Shown here piece by piece: positions 38,833 through 50,990 of a stretch of 64,000 bases of DNA. The notes below the pieces were generated by a model that worked only from the letters and a program-made list of their open reading frames with translations, did no database searches and was not told where the DNA came from. The position numbers and the translations under genes were made by a program. The DNA is taken from contig NC_134108.1 of assembly GCF_040939455.1 (NCBI RefSeq), positions 18,877,501 through 18,941,500 of the forward strand, given 5' to 3'. Origin of the DNA: Microcebus murinus. Lineage: Eukaryota; Chordata; Mammalia; Primates; Cheirogaleidae. Numbering within the stretch: position 1 is the first letter of the stretch; each line of letters begins with the position of its first letter.

Positions 38833-41100
38833 TTTTAATTTTAATTTAAAAATTTTTTAAATTAACATTGGAATTGTACATATTTATGGGGTACAATATG
38901 ATGTTTCGATACACATATATGTTGTATAGTGATCAAATTAGGGTACTTAACACATCCATTACCTCACATATTTATCTTTCCTTGTGGTAAGAACATTCAA
39001 AATTCTTTCTTCTAGCTTTTTTTTTCCCCCCAGAGTCGCTCTGTTGCCTGGGCTCAAGTGCAGTGACATCACCCTAGCTCACAGCAACCTCAAACTATTG
39101 GGCTCAAGCGATCTTCCTGCCTCAGCCTCCCAAGTAGCTGGGACTACAGGCACAAGCCACCACGCCCAGTTAATTTTTCTATTTTTAGTGGAGATGGGGT
39201 CTTGCTCTTGCTCAGGCTGGTCTCGAACCCTGACTTCAAGCAATCCTCCCACCTCAGCCTCCAAGAGTGCTAGGATTGCAGGCATGAGCCACTGTGTCCT
39301 GTCCCTTTCTAATAGCTATTTTGCAATATGTAATATACAATATCTTACTGTTAGCCATAGTCACTCTACTGTGTAATAGAACTTATTCCTCCTATCTCAT
39401 TGTAACCTTGTACACTGACCAAGGTCTCCTCATTCTCCTCACGTCCCTTCCCTCTCCATTCTCTGTTCTATTCTTTGCTTCTACGATATCAATTTTTTTT
39501 TTAATATTCCACATATGGGTGAGATCATGTGGTTATTTGTCTTTCTGTGTCTGCTTTGTTTATTTTACTTAACATGATGTCCTCCAGGTTCTTTCTTGGT
39601 CTTGTAAATGACAGGATTTCATTCTTTTTTATGGCCAAATAGTATTCCATTATATATATGTGTATATATATATATATATATGTACACACTCATATATCAC
39701 ATTTTCTTTATCCATTTATTCACTATTGACACTTGGATTGATTACATACCTTGGATATTATAAATAGTGCTGCAATAAACATGGGAGTACAGATAGATCT
39801 TGAACATTCTGACTTAATTTCCTTCAGATATATACTCTATAGTGGGATTGTTGGACCATGTGGTAGCTCTATTTTTAATTTTTCAAGTAAACTTCAAACT
39901 GTTTTCCATAATGTCTGTACTAATTCACAGTCCCGCCAACAGTGTATACATACTCCCTTTGCTCCACATCCTTGCCAATACTTGTTGTCTTTTTAATTAT
40001 AGCCATTCTGACTGGAGTGAGGTCGTATGTCCTTGTGGCTTTGATTTGTATTTCCTTAATGATTAGTGATGTCCACCTTTTTTTCAAATACCTGTTGGCC
40101 ATTTATCATTTATGTGTCTTCTTTTGAGAATTGTCTATTCAGGTCTTTCGCCCTTTATTTGTCTCTTAGCTGTTGAGTTTTTTAAGTTTCTTGCATATAC
40201 TGGATATTACCCCTTGTCAGATAATATAGTTTGCAAATATTTTCTTCCATTCTGTGGGTTTTCTCTTCACTCTGTTAATTGTTTCCTTTGCTGTGCCAAA
40301 GCTTTTTAGTTTGGTGCAATTCCATTTGTCTGTTTTTGCTTTTGTTGCCTGTGCTTTTGAGGTCTTATTTAAAAAATCCTTGTCCAGCCCAATGTTGTGA
40401 AGCATTTCCCTAAGTTTTCTTTTAGTAGTTTCATAATTTTGGGTTTTACATTTATGTCTTTAATCCATTTTGAGTTGATTTTTGTACATGGTGAGAGGTA
40501 GGGATCTAGTCTCATTTTTATGGACCCGGATATCCAGTTTTCCTAGCATCACCTATTGATGACACTATCCTTTCCCCAGTGTGTGTTCTTGGTACCTTTG
40601 TCAAAAATCAGTTGGCTGTAGGTTCATGAAGTTATTCTAGACCTCTCTATTTTGTTCCATTGGTCCGTGAGTCTGTTTTTATGCTAGTACCATGCTTTTG
40701 GTTACTATAGCTTTATAGTATATTTTGAAGTCAGGTAGTGTGGTGCCTCCAGCTTTGTTCTTTTTGTTCAGGATTGCTTTAGCTATCTGGGGTCTTTTGT
40801 GGTTTCACATAAATTTTAGGTTTTTTTTTTTTTTTCTATTTCTGTGAAGAATTTCATCGGTATTTTGATAGGGATTATATTAAATCTGTAGATTAGTTTG
40901 GGTAGTATGGTCATTTTAACAATATTAATTCTTCCAACCCATAAATATGGGATATGCTTCCATTTATTTTTGTCCTCTTTAATTTCTTTCATCAATGTTT
41001 TATAGTTTTCAGTGTAGGGATCTTTCACTTTCTTGGTTAAGTTTATGCTCAAGTATCTCATTGTTTTTGTAGCCATTATAAATGGAATTGTTTTCTTGGA
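38833..41100 (-). mobile_element. L1 LINE, 5'-truncated, antisense, with ORF2 remnants
   Basis: Read on the minus strand, it runs from the last third of ORF2 to the 3' UTR. A frame at 40816-41076 carries the conserved L1 ORF2 segment with NIVKM and YRFN..PIKIPM. Further pieces at 40217-40405 and 39920-40102 carry KAQATKAK-, KSF.TAKETINRVKR- and TPVRMAI-like text, split by frameshifts. The 3' UTR ends near 38833 ('gggtacaatatgatg' on plus). It is dead and middle-aged, and is interrupted by an Alu. Confidence 0.9.
39005..39317 (-). mobile_element. Alu SINE nested in the antisense L1
   Basis: Antisense Alu at 39018-39304 with flanking copies 'ctttcttctagct' and 'ctttctaatagct' (11 of 13 identical). 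L1 3' UTR text continues on both sides, so the Alu came later. The 130-codon plus-strand open frame at 38984-39376 is an Alu artefact. Confidence 0.93.
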
Positions 41101-42030
41101 ATTTTTGTGGCAATTTTTTTAAAGCTCAAATGTCTTATTTCCAAATCTGATCTCAAAGACTTTTTCCCTGTGTTTTAAAAAAGTAAGTAATGTTTATTTC
41201 TTATATAGTTTATAGTACAACAAACCAATCATAGTGTGGTTTATTATTTAAATGGATTCGTGTATAAAATGAGACCAAAAAAGTCATTGCTCTCTAAAGC
41301 ACAAATACAGCAAAATACTATCACAATAGAGATGACTTTTTGAGGTGCCTTTCAATCTAACATTAGAAATTATCTTTCTAATCTACATCAATCTGAACAC
41401 CACTGTAAACATGTGAAGAAAGTGTTTTTGTTTTGTTCCCCCTTCTAGGATCTATTTGTTTCTACAGTCACCATAGATGCCATTCTTATTCCCCTAAACT
41501 CCTTGTCCTTGGCCCATGAATCCCAAATGCCTATAGAGTAGGTTCAGGACCTAGTTCCTATCTTTTCATCACCAAAGTCCACTTTAATTATCTATACCCT
41601 TTCCTCTTCATGCACACAGAAACTCATGGTTTTAAATAATTTTGTTGCCACCCCAAAGTGGTAGAGTTTTCCTTACATGCAAGGAAACTTGGTCACTTAT
41701 TACCCTATATATCATTTGTAGGAAGAATATAGAGATAGTCCATACATGGCCACTTCATTTGGATTTGCAGGTTGTAAGCTACACAACTCTAAAAGGAAAA
41801 TAGTCTAAACACTGAAAAAGGAAGCATTAGGACAGTATGATATTTTGCTCTTTTTAATGCAAGGTACTGCATCAAAGTAGTATGGGTGTCAAACATAAGT
41901 CTGCAAAGTCCCAGCTGTTCTGACACTGCCAATGATTAACACTGTGGCCTTGGACAGGGATTTGGTGTCTTCACTCACAAAATGGTAAGGTTAATAATCT
42001 CTAAAGTCCAACTTATTTGCTAGTCTTTAT

Positions 42031-42085
<55 letters not shown>

Positions 42086-44307
42086 ACTCAGATGTTCCTG
42101 AAAGTGAACAAATAAGAATCAGGAAACCCCAGCTCTACTTCCAGTTCTGTGTTGTGAGACCTTGGGTACTTCACTTAAATGCTCTTTATCCCTATATCCC
42201 CAAATGCTAAGTAGGGATAACTTGAGTAACTCATGAGATTTATAGTGAAGTTACAATAATTTATTATAAAAACAGTTTGAAATGATTATAAATACATGGC
42301 ACAAACACAGGGGGCACGTCACCTAAAATTAGCATAGTTCAATTGTACTTATCAAGATAGATTCACTTGACTTTTTTTGAGAAGAACTTCCCTCTGCTAG
42401 TGAAAATAGCAGAGCAAGTCCTGGTTTCCAAGCCAGGACTTCAAGGGCAAAGGCAAGAGCAGAAGGTAGAAAGTAGGAATATTTTTCCTGACCTGATGTG
42501 TGGTCCAGTTGCAGCCCTACTGTTTCAGGGACCTGCTCTTACTGAAAAAAGTCTAGCTGAGGCTGAAAGTTATTGTGGATGTCCTTAGCCTGGCTTATGT
42601 TTCAGGGCCCCATAGACAATAAAAAGGACTTTCTTGATCAGGTCCCCTGTCTCTGTAGATTCCTTTATCTCTCACCCTCATCCGTGATCTGAAGATCCAT
42701 GTCTTTTCAGATATCTTAGTTCAAGTCAAGAATGCTTTGATGTTGCTGTTCATATTATACCAAGTCAGGGTCTTCTAAACCATGAGTCTCCACGACAACT
42801 AGTTCAGGTGCATTTACTTTGATGTACTTTGCATTAAGCCAGCCCTGTGAAGTACTATTTGCTTTCTATTTCTCTCTGAAGTCTTTTATTTCTATTTCAC
42901 AAATGTTTATGATCTTTTACAAACAGAAACATTTAACCAAATGTGGGAAACAACTGAAATTATCCTAGTACTGAGGCATTAGTCTGTTCTTTTTCTCCAA
43001 GGAATGTTATTGTGTGACCTCACTGAGGAAGACAAGAAATAGAAGCATATGTTGTTTATACTATTTCTCTGCATAAGATATACTGAGAAGTGAGTCAGCA
43101 GAATTGGGGTGTGGCAAGCTGGTTCAACTCTGGAGTGTCTGAGAGAGACGTGGGGACAAAATAAACAGCCAAAGAAGATAAGGAGGCGTTTGGTTTGCGG
43201 TGACATGGGCTTTAATGAATGACTCGTGTAGGCTTGCTTTAGATTTTTCCATTTCAGGTTGGAAATCAAATTAAGCATATGATCAGTGAGCTGCAAGTCA
43301 ATTTAGGGTTAATCTAATTTTTGTTTGAGTATGTTTATTTTCAATATCTTGTTAACTGAATCACATTATGTGGGAGTCAGGGGTCCTAGACTCTGGTCCT
43401 GGCTCTGAAATTGATTTTATTGACCTTTCTATTTACAAAATATGAGTGACATAAAAAGTCATAATGCCTTAGGGCACATACAATGCCAGTGAAGCTAGCT
43501 CCAGGGTTTCTGTAAAAAGGATATTAAGGGCAAGTACTTTGGCCTCTTGCTTTGTGTCTAGAAACTCAATGAAACTTCTACATGGATAAAACTTAGCCCC
43601 AGAATGTGAAAGCAAATTGAGGGTGATAAAATCAGAGTTATAACTTATGTAGTTTTGATATATCACATCTTACTATGCAATTCATATGAAAAAGAAACAG
43701 GGAAACAGGTATAGACTTAGACTTAAGCTGTTGTGTGGAAGACTTAGGTTCTCAGCAGAGTCCATACTTGCAACAAATAGGAAGTAAACATTCAGAGATA
43801 GATTTTGGAGGCCTCCACCTCCTCTTCACCATATTGAGGCACTTGGAATCTTCCATTCCCATACCTCAGTTCCTCTTCTGCTACCAACTGTCCATTATCC
43901 TTGTAAATAAATACTGGCCATTTTAAGGTTGTCTTTTAATAGGCGATTCCAGAAGACCTCATAACTACCAAATGAACAAACTGCTAACATTTTTACCCGC
44001 CCAGAGCACTTGCCTTTCACACTACTGGGTAGACTTCAGACTTCCCAACCTTGAGGAAGAGAACAAGAAGACACATACCTCTCCTGAAGTTTTGTTTTCC
44101 TCAAGAAAAAGTCAGTCCAGAGAGGAATCAGGGGATCATTTGCTGGGTACTAGCTTCAACTTTGTAAGCTGCTAGGAATGGAAAACATGCGCACCTTTAA
44201 CCCTTTTTATACTGCAAAAGCAAATTAGAAAGGCTCTTTTTAGGTCTTATCATTCCTTCGTCCCTGCTCTGGAAGACTAATTCTTTTTTGATGGGAAAAC
44301 TCCCCCA
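41101..44307. other. Intergenic stretch with MIR fragments
   Basis: MIR-like cores lie at about 41900-42005 and 42119-42290 ('ccccagctctacttccagtt', 'gtgagaccttgggtacttca'). The rest shows no gene. Open frames at 42367-42588, 42979-43296 and 43735-44175 have no recognisable domains. Confidence 0.45.
42033..42082. repeat. (GT)25 microsatellite
   Basis: About 50 bp of uninterrupted GT units between two MIR-like fragments. Such tracts are typically length-variable and can take up Z-DNA. Confidence 0.97.
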
Positions 44308-44430
44308 AATCCACATTTCTTTTTTTTTCTTATTTCAGCATATTATGGGGGTACAAATGTTAAGGTTACATACATTGGCCATGCCCCTCCTCCCCTCTCC
44401 CACCTGCCCGACACCCGAATCTACATTTCT
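44308..44430 (-). mobile_element. Very short L1 3' end with target-site duplication
   Basis: A 97-base insert (44321-44417) starting with a T-run (the A tail on the minus strand), then 'tatgggggtacaaatgttaa' and 'ttacatacattggccatgcc', which I know from L1 3' ends of strepsirrhine primates. It is flanked by 'aatccacatttct' (44308-44320) and 'aatctacatttct' (44418-44430), 12 of 13 identical. An extremely truncated L1. Confidence 0.87.
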
Positions 44431-45487
44431 AATTTCAGGATTTATGTGATAGAGTCTTTTGTGCTGCAATGACTTGTTCTACCTTAAGGGGTCATTAATA
44501 TCAACCCATTATTGTTGATTTGCTTATACACATTTCTTTTCTTTAGTCCCACCTTCCATACTCTGAATACATCCTGAATTGTTTGTATAACCTAGGAGAA
44601 ATGGAAGTAATGCTGGCTAATTAATTTATTCAAGAAATATTCTGTCTTAGAAAGACAATTAACTTGTCACCTTAGATATTTCAGTGGAGTGGAGGAAGAT
44701 AATTCATTGACCTTGAGGACTATTAGCTTGTTCCTGCTCCCAGAAATGTGCCAAGGTAGTAACTGTGTGCAGGTGAGCTTGTTTTCCAACATCATTATGC
44801 ATCCTCTTTCCTTTGTTGTCAAGGTGTAGGATCAGAGAAAGGGCTGTGAAAACTGTGCTGCCATCTCAAAGAATGAAGCAACAACAATTTATAATTATTG
44901 GTGTAACACAAACATCACTTAGCCAACTATTTAACATCAACTATATCATACTTCTCTAGGTTCTGGGGATACAGGAGTAAACTACATAAACAACAGATCC
45001 TGTCCCTTGGCCTGTTGGGGGCTATCAGATTTGCTTAACTACAAGGCTTAGCAGAGGTTTCAGTGACACATATTAGTGAGAGGACTAACTGACCCTCAGA
45101 GGCTCATCACACAGGATGACTCAGTTGTTTCTGGGTTTTCCCTGAGAGTGTGTCAGAAGTGCTCAAGAATAAATCCACTAATGACCTTGTGTGCAGCTTC
45201 TTTCTCATTGCCCAGACCATCAAAGGCAAGGCCAAGCCTCTACCCGGACGAGGACACAGCTCCCCTGGCTTTCACAGGTGCCCCTGCAGCCCTGCTGCTC
45301 TGTCTGCAGCAAAGTCGCCCCATGGTAATACACGAAGTAGGAAAGAATTTCCCTCTGCCCAACATGATGTCACAATCTATCATTTGGTCTTGAAGAAGCA
45401 CAGAATTAGCCCTTTCAGCTTCTGTCTGCCACCCTTCTTTGCTAAGATTCCTTCACCTTTAGGATCTGGGTGAGGAAAAGACACCCA
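44431..45487. other. Unassigned intergenic sequence
   Basis: No gene recognised. Overlapping plus-strand open frames at 45076-45473 lie in a GC-richer patch and share no known motif. Confidence 0.4.
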
Positions 45488-46220
45488 ACACTATTGCAGC
45501 TCACAGTGCCAGTCACTGTTCTAAGATTTTACAGGTATTAATGCATTTAACCCTCATACCAGCACATGTTGGGGGTGGGGGAAAGTACTATTCTTTCCTA
45601 TTTCAGAGATGAAAAAAATTAAGGTATGGTGTGTTAGTTATTTATTGCTATGCAACAAATGGCCACAAACTTAGTGGCTTAAAACAACCAATACTTACTG
45701 TGTCACATTTTCTGTGAATGGCTTAGTGGAGGCCTCTGCTGTAAGGTCTCTCATGAGCAAGCAATGCAAGGTGTTGGCCAGGGTTAGAATCTCATCTGAA
45801 GGTTTGACTGGGAAAGGATCTTCTTCCAAGTTCATATAGACAGTCATTGGCAGGATTCAGTTCCTTTGGGATGTTGAATTGAGGGCTTCAATTCCTAGCT
45901 AGTGGCTGTCCAGTGAATACCCTCAGTTTTATGCCATGTGGGCCTCCCTGACATGACAACTTTTTTCATAAAAGCCAGGTAGGGCAAGAGTCTGCCAGCA
46001 AGACAAAAGTAACAATCTTTGTATTGATTAGAGGCAATTACAGCTTCTCTCCACATTTGAGAGAAGATTACACAAATATGTGAATACTAGGAGGCAAGGG
46101 TCATTGGGAGCCATTTGAGTTTGCTTCCACTCTCAGAGAAATTAAATAACTTCCTGGGACTGTTAACTAATAGACAATTAAGCCAGCATATGAGCACAGG
46201 AAATCTACCTTCAGAGGAAA
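45488..46220 (+). repeat. MIR SINE interrupted by an LTR
   Basis: Left MIR part at 45488-45631 ('gtgccagtcactgttctaag', 'aggtattaatgcatttaacc', 'tttcagagatgaaaa'). Right part at about 46135-46220 ('cagagaaattaaataacttc', 'attaagccagcatatgagca') continues the same MIR consensus. The 500 bases between are the LTR listed next. Confidence 0.75.
45632..46134 (-). repeat. MaLR-type LTR, antisense, inside the MIR
   Basis: Antisense LTR text: 'tgttagttatttattgctat', 'aacttagtggcttaaaacaa', 'tgactgggaaaggatcttct', 'tggcaggattcagttccttt', 'tgaatactaggaggcaaggg' and 'tcattgggagccatttgagt'. It resembles the MLT1/MaLR group; the exact family is uncertain. No internal retroviral sequence. Confidence 0.72.
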
Positions 46221-48523
46221 GTGAGATTCAAATGGTTTGGAAATCAGGCTGTGCATAGAAATAAGTATGAACTTCTTTTTCATCATCTTGTGGATGAGTC
46301 ATTAAGACAAAGGTTGCTAAAGATGTAGGCTTTTTTGTGGTGGTTGGTTTTTTCCCCCACAAAGCATTTTAAAATATTTGAAAACAAATTATGTGGCTTT
46401 CACATAATTATCTGAATTTCTGAGAGCTTAAAGAAATAATCAGAAGATATGGTACCACTATCTCCTCCATTCTTACATGGCAACAGCTATTGACTAGAGC
46501 TAAGTAATAAGTTAATAACAATGTGCTTGGCTGAACCCACTTCTTGTTACTAACAAGGCATTTAGCTAGAGGCATTTGACTTTGCTACCTCTGCAATGGA
46601 ACATAGGCCTGAGAACTGAAATAGTAAGCCCACTTACAGGGTAAATTAAAAGTGTTTTCTACCAGATATTTAATCTATACCAAATTCTTTGAATAATGAG
46701 AAATTTATACCTAGAAATGAGACATTATCTAAAAATGCACTATGAAAAAGTACTATTAGTTTAACAAAGTTACATATGTATTTGTTGACAGCTAAGAGGA
46801 TGTCTTCATTATCCCCGCCTGGGAGAAGGCTACCTGCTCACCTGCTCAAGCACAAAGTAATACCAACTAGTGCTAGCTACCTGAAATGCAAATATGATAC
46901 TTTGGAGGCACGGCCTTTTTGGGAATAGAATTATTGTTTCTTTGTTTAATAAACATATATTATATAAGCTAGGCACCATATCAATCAATACATCTAATTA
47001 TAATAATGCAAGTTGTGAAATATTGAAATGCACATGATAGATAATTTCAACAATGTCCTACAGCAAGTCTATAGTGTACAGAAACAAAACCTGGGTCTTC
47101 TACTTTTCTAATACTACAGGCTGCCTTGGTTCAAATTCCCTTGATAATTTATATAAAACTGCAAGGTTGATTTGGGGTTATGAACAGTATCCTTGGCAGA
47201 CTGCTTCTAAATTACCATATAATTGTATGTTAATTATCATATTCTTAATACTTCAAGTGAACTTGTAGAGGAAATATAATTATAGCTACTAGATTCTAGA
47301 CTCTGGCAATTAGGTGATTCAAACTGGCTCTTTCTCACTTGTAATTCCTTAGGAGCATATCATAAAAGAGGAATGGTATTTCCCCCACGGTCCCAGCTGG
47401 TAATTCCGATTGTCCCATGATTTCACAGCTGCAAATCGGCCCTCACACTTGTCTCTGGCAAGGATGCTTTCCTTAATTAGAATATGACTTAAACTTTAGT
47501 CCCGGCCCCTAGCTACCTGAGTGCAGGCTGGTCTAATTGGGAAAGAAAACCCACTTGAACACAGAAGCTGTTTGCCCTGATGTGGAACAAATGGAAGAGC
47601 AATTTGTCTGGTTGCTAAATTTGCTTTCTTTATCAGCTAAATCTGTTTTCTTTAATAACTTCTCTCTCTTTTAATGTAGTCTTGTGTATAGGTGTTACAT
47701 TATTTTTATCTTTATGGCTCTTATACCTTTCCCAACTTGAGAGTAGCCTCTAGAAAAAGCCAGTAGGAGCTATGCCTTGTCCAAGCCTGTGTGGACAGCC
47801 TGCAGGGTGTGATGTGAGGAGCAGGCAAGGCCCTCCTCTCAGGTCAGACTGAGTACTGCCCTTTCCTCTTTTTTTTATCTTAAGTTTCCAGGGTCCTTGT
47901 CACTTCTCTAGATGGGGTTAAACCACACAGATGTGAGCTTTCCTCTAGAAGTTTGTGTCAAAATACACATATGTTAGAGAAAGGGCATATTTGAAGACAC
48001 TTGTGATTCCTGGCATTGTCTCTACTCACCACTTAAGTTTTAGATAAATTCCTTGAAATGGCACCAGATGGTAAATAGACAGTACATAGAAAATAGGGAG
48101 AGGATGAAAGGAAAAGTAAACATTTTATTTTTCAAGTGACAAAAATTCATCAAGTGTCTATATATACATGGTATGTACTAGATACTCAGGAGAGATTAAA
48201 GAGGGATGCAAAACCTGCTTCCATGAATTTGGGAGATAATCTGTGAGCTGACAAAGATTTGTGAAACAGGTAACAGTGCCATTTGGCACATGTGGAAGTG
48301 CTGCAAATAGATAGTATTTGCTACAGAAGCCTCTTAGAGCTGTACAGTTACGAGGTAGGAATCTTAGGTCTATCATAATACTGTATAAGCAGAAGTGGCT
48401 TGGAATTGGACTGTGCATAGTGTTTGGTGGAGAAAAGAAGGAAACTAATCTGGCTAGAATGAATGATTTACTTTAAGCAATTGAGGACAGGAGTTGAGAC
48501 TTTATCCCATGGGCACTAGATAT
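46221..48523. other. Unassigned intergenic sequence
   Basis: AT-rich, with no gene or confidently named repeat. Open frames at 47053-47268 and 48158-48418 lack motifs. Confidence 0.4.
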
Positions 48524-50460
48524 CCATCTGCTGTGGTCTGAATGCTTTTGTCCTCTTCAAAAATTCATGTTGAAACTGAATCCCCAGTGCAACAGTATTG
48601 GGAAGTGTGGCTTTTGGGAGGTGATTGAGTCATAAGGGCTCTCCACTAATGGATGGAATCAGGTGCCCTTATAAAAGGGTTTGGTTAAGGGAGTTCACCC
48701 CTTTTTGCCCTTTTATCTTCTGCCATGTGAGGACACAGCATTCCTCCCCTCTGCAGGATGAAGTGTTTGAGGTGCCATCTTGGAAGGAGAGATGGGACCT
48801 TTACCAGACAACTGAACCTGCTGGTTCCTTGATCTTGAACTTTCCAGCCTCCAGAATTGTGAGAAAAAATAAATTTCCGTTCTTTATAAATTATCTAGTC
48901 TGTCACATAGACCAATGGAACAGAGTAGAAAACCCGGAAATAAGCCCACATAAATATAATGAACTTATCTTTGACAAAGTTGCCAAGCACACACACTGGG
49001 GAAAGGACAGTCTCTTCAATAAATGGTGCTGGGAAAACTGGGTATCCATATGCAGAAGAATGAAAATAGACCCTTATCTCTTACCATACACAAAAATCAA
49101 ATTAAATGGATTAAAGACTTAAATCTAAGACCTGAAACTATGAAACTACTAACAGAAAACATTGAGGAAATGCTTTGGGACCCTGGACTGGGCAAGGACT
49201 TCTTGAATGATTCCCCCAAAGCACAGGCGACCAAAGCAGAATTGGACAAATGGGATCATATCAAGCTAAAAAGCTTCTGCACAGCAAAGGAAACAATCAA
49301 CAAAGTGAAGAGACAACCCACAGAATGGGAGAAAATATTTGCAAACTACCCATGTGACAAGGGATTAATAAGTAGAATATATAAGGAGTTCTAACAACTC
49401 AATAGGAAAAAATAAAATAATCCTATAAAAATAGGCAAAGGATATGAATAGATATTTCTCAAAAGAAGACATACAAATGGCCAACATGTATACTAAAAAA
49501 TGCTCAACATCATTAGTCAACAGAGAAATGCAAATCAAAACTATAATGAGGTATCTTACCACAGTTAAAAATGGCTTTTATCAAAAAATCAGGCAATAAT
49601 AAATGCTGGCAAGGATGTGGAGAAAGGGGAACTCTTGTACACTGTTGGTAGGAATGTAAATTAGTGCAATCACTATGGAGAACGGTATGGTTGCTCAAAA
49701 AACTAGAAACAGAACTACCATATGGCCTAGCAATCCCACTTCTAGGTATATATCCAAAAGAAGGGAATTCAGTATATCAAAAAGGTGTCTGCACTCGTAT
49801 GTTTACTGCATGCAGCACTATTCATAATAGTCAAGAACTGGAATCAACCTAAGTGTCCATCAATGGACAAATGGATAAATTGTGATATATATACACAATG
49901 TAATATTATATAGCTATTAAAAAGAATGAAATCCTGCCTTTGCAACAACATGGATGGAACTGGAGAACATTTATGTCAAGTGAAACAATAAGCCAAGCAC
50001 AGAAAGACAAATCTCTCATGTTAAACAATCTGATCTCATGGAGACAGAGAGTAGAATGAATGATGGCTATCAGAGGCTGGGAAGGGTAACAGAGAGGGGA
50101 GGGTAAAGTGGGGATGATTAACTGGTGCAAAAATAAAGTTAGATAGTTAGAATGAATAATATTCAATAACACAACAAAGTGACTACAATAAGTTATGGTA
50201 TACTTTAAAATAACGAAAAGAGTGGAATTGGAATGTTCCTAATACAAAGAAATGATAAATTCCTGAAGTGACAGATACCCCAATTACCCTGATTTGATTA
50301 ATATGCATTGTATGCCTGTATCAAAACATCACATGTACCCAATAAATATATACTATTATGTACCCATAACTAAAAATTAAAAAATTTGAATAAATATAGA
50401 AATAAGTTATTCAGTCTGTGGTATTTTGTTATAGCAGCTTAAATGTACTAAGACACCATC
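48524..50460 (+). repeat. MLT1A-like solo LTR split by an L1, with 5-bp duplication
   Basis: LTR from 48529 (TGCTGTGG) to 50455 (AAGACA), flanked by exact 'ccatc' at 48524-48528 and 50456-50460. The left part is nearly complete: 'cagtattgggaagtgtggct', 'tgccatgtgaggacacagca', 'gaactttccagcctccagaa'. Only the last 40 bases lie beyond the L1 ('cagtctgtggtattttgtta'). Confidence 0.93.
48886..50418 (+). mobile_element. L1 LINE, 5'-truncated, with ORF2 C-terminal remnant, inside the LTR
   Basis: Insert at 48903-50401. It encodes the last part of L1 ORF2 in two overlapping frames: 48898-49122 has [15 protein letters not shown] and 49023-49394 has [10 protein letters not shown] and EKIFANY. A frameshift lies between, near 49025-49120. 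The next pieces carry [19 protein letters not shown] text near 49720. The 3' UTR ends near 50401. Target-site copies 'ataaattatctagtctg' (48886-48902) and 'ataagttattcagtctg' (50402-50418) match at 14 of 17. ORF2 encodes endonuclease and reverse transcriptase, but both catalytic domains lie upstream of this truncated piece. Confidence 0.93.
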
Positions 50461-50804
50461 TTTTTATTTCTATTAAAATAGAAAAATAAAAAGATGAAAT
50501 GGGTGGAACTGTGTTGATGGTATATTTGAGGTAGGAAACACTGGAGGAGAAAGACTGGTTAGGCAAAAGCATAAATACAAATTTATTTAAGAGGGTAACT
50601 AGGGATGAATATGAAAGACAGGAAGAAAGCATTTTTTTTTCCCTTGGGAGTGGGATTTAAACATCGAAAATTATTGAGATGGAGGGAGAAAGAAGATGGT
50701 GAGGTTTCCAACCTGAATGACTCAGCTTGAGGTGGGAGAGGTGACCTAGTGTCAGCTAGGTGACTTAGCAAAGGGGAAAGCCCCAGATTGCAGTGAGTAC
50801 AATC

Positions 50805-50990
50805 ATGGAATCATGGGGTTTTAAAACTGGAAAGGGCCTTAGAGATCATCTATTCTAGCCCCATTATTTTATAGGAGGGCAACTGAAGCAAAAGAAGGGT
50901 GTGTGACTCAGCCCAGGACAGTGAGCACAAAGTGGGGCAATAGTGTAGCAGAACCCTCTTCTTCTCCCCCCAGACCGTCCTGCTTGCTTC
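50805..50990 (+). repeat. MIR-class SINE fragment
   Basis: 'aaactggaaagggccttaga', 'gatcatctattctagcccca' and 'ttttataggagggcaactga' match the MIR-related consensus with the 'gaaactgaggcccag' segment. The flanking 50461-50804 is unassigned. Confidence 0.65.

Noticed and set aside
38984..39376. 130-codon plus-strand ORF
   Set aside because: It is antisense Alu sequence; the translation is the familiar Alu-derived peptide pattern.
48625..49394. Plus-strand ORFs of 165 and 123 codons as host genes
   Set aside because: They encode pieces of L1 ORF2 and LTR sequence and are split by a frameshift.
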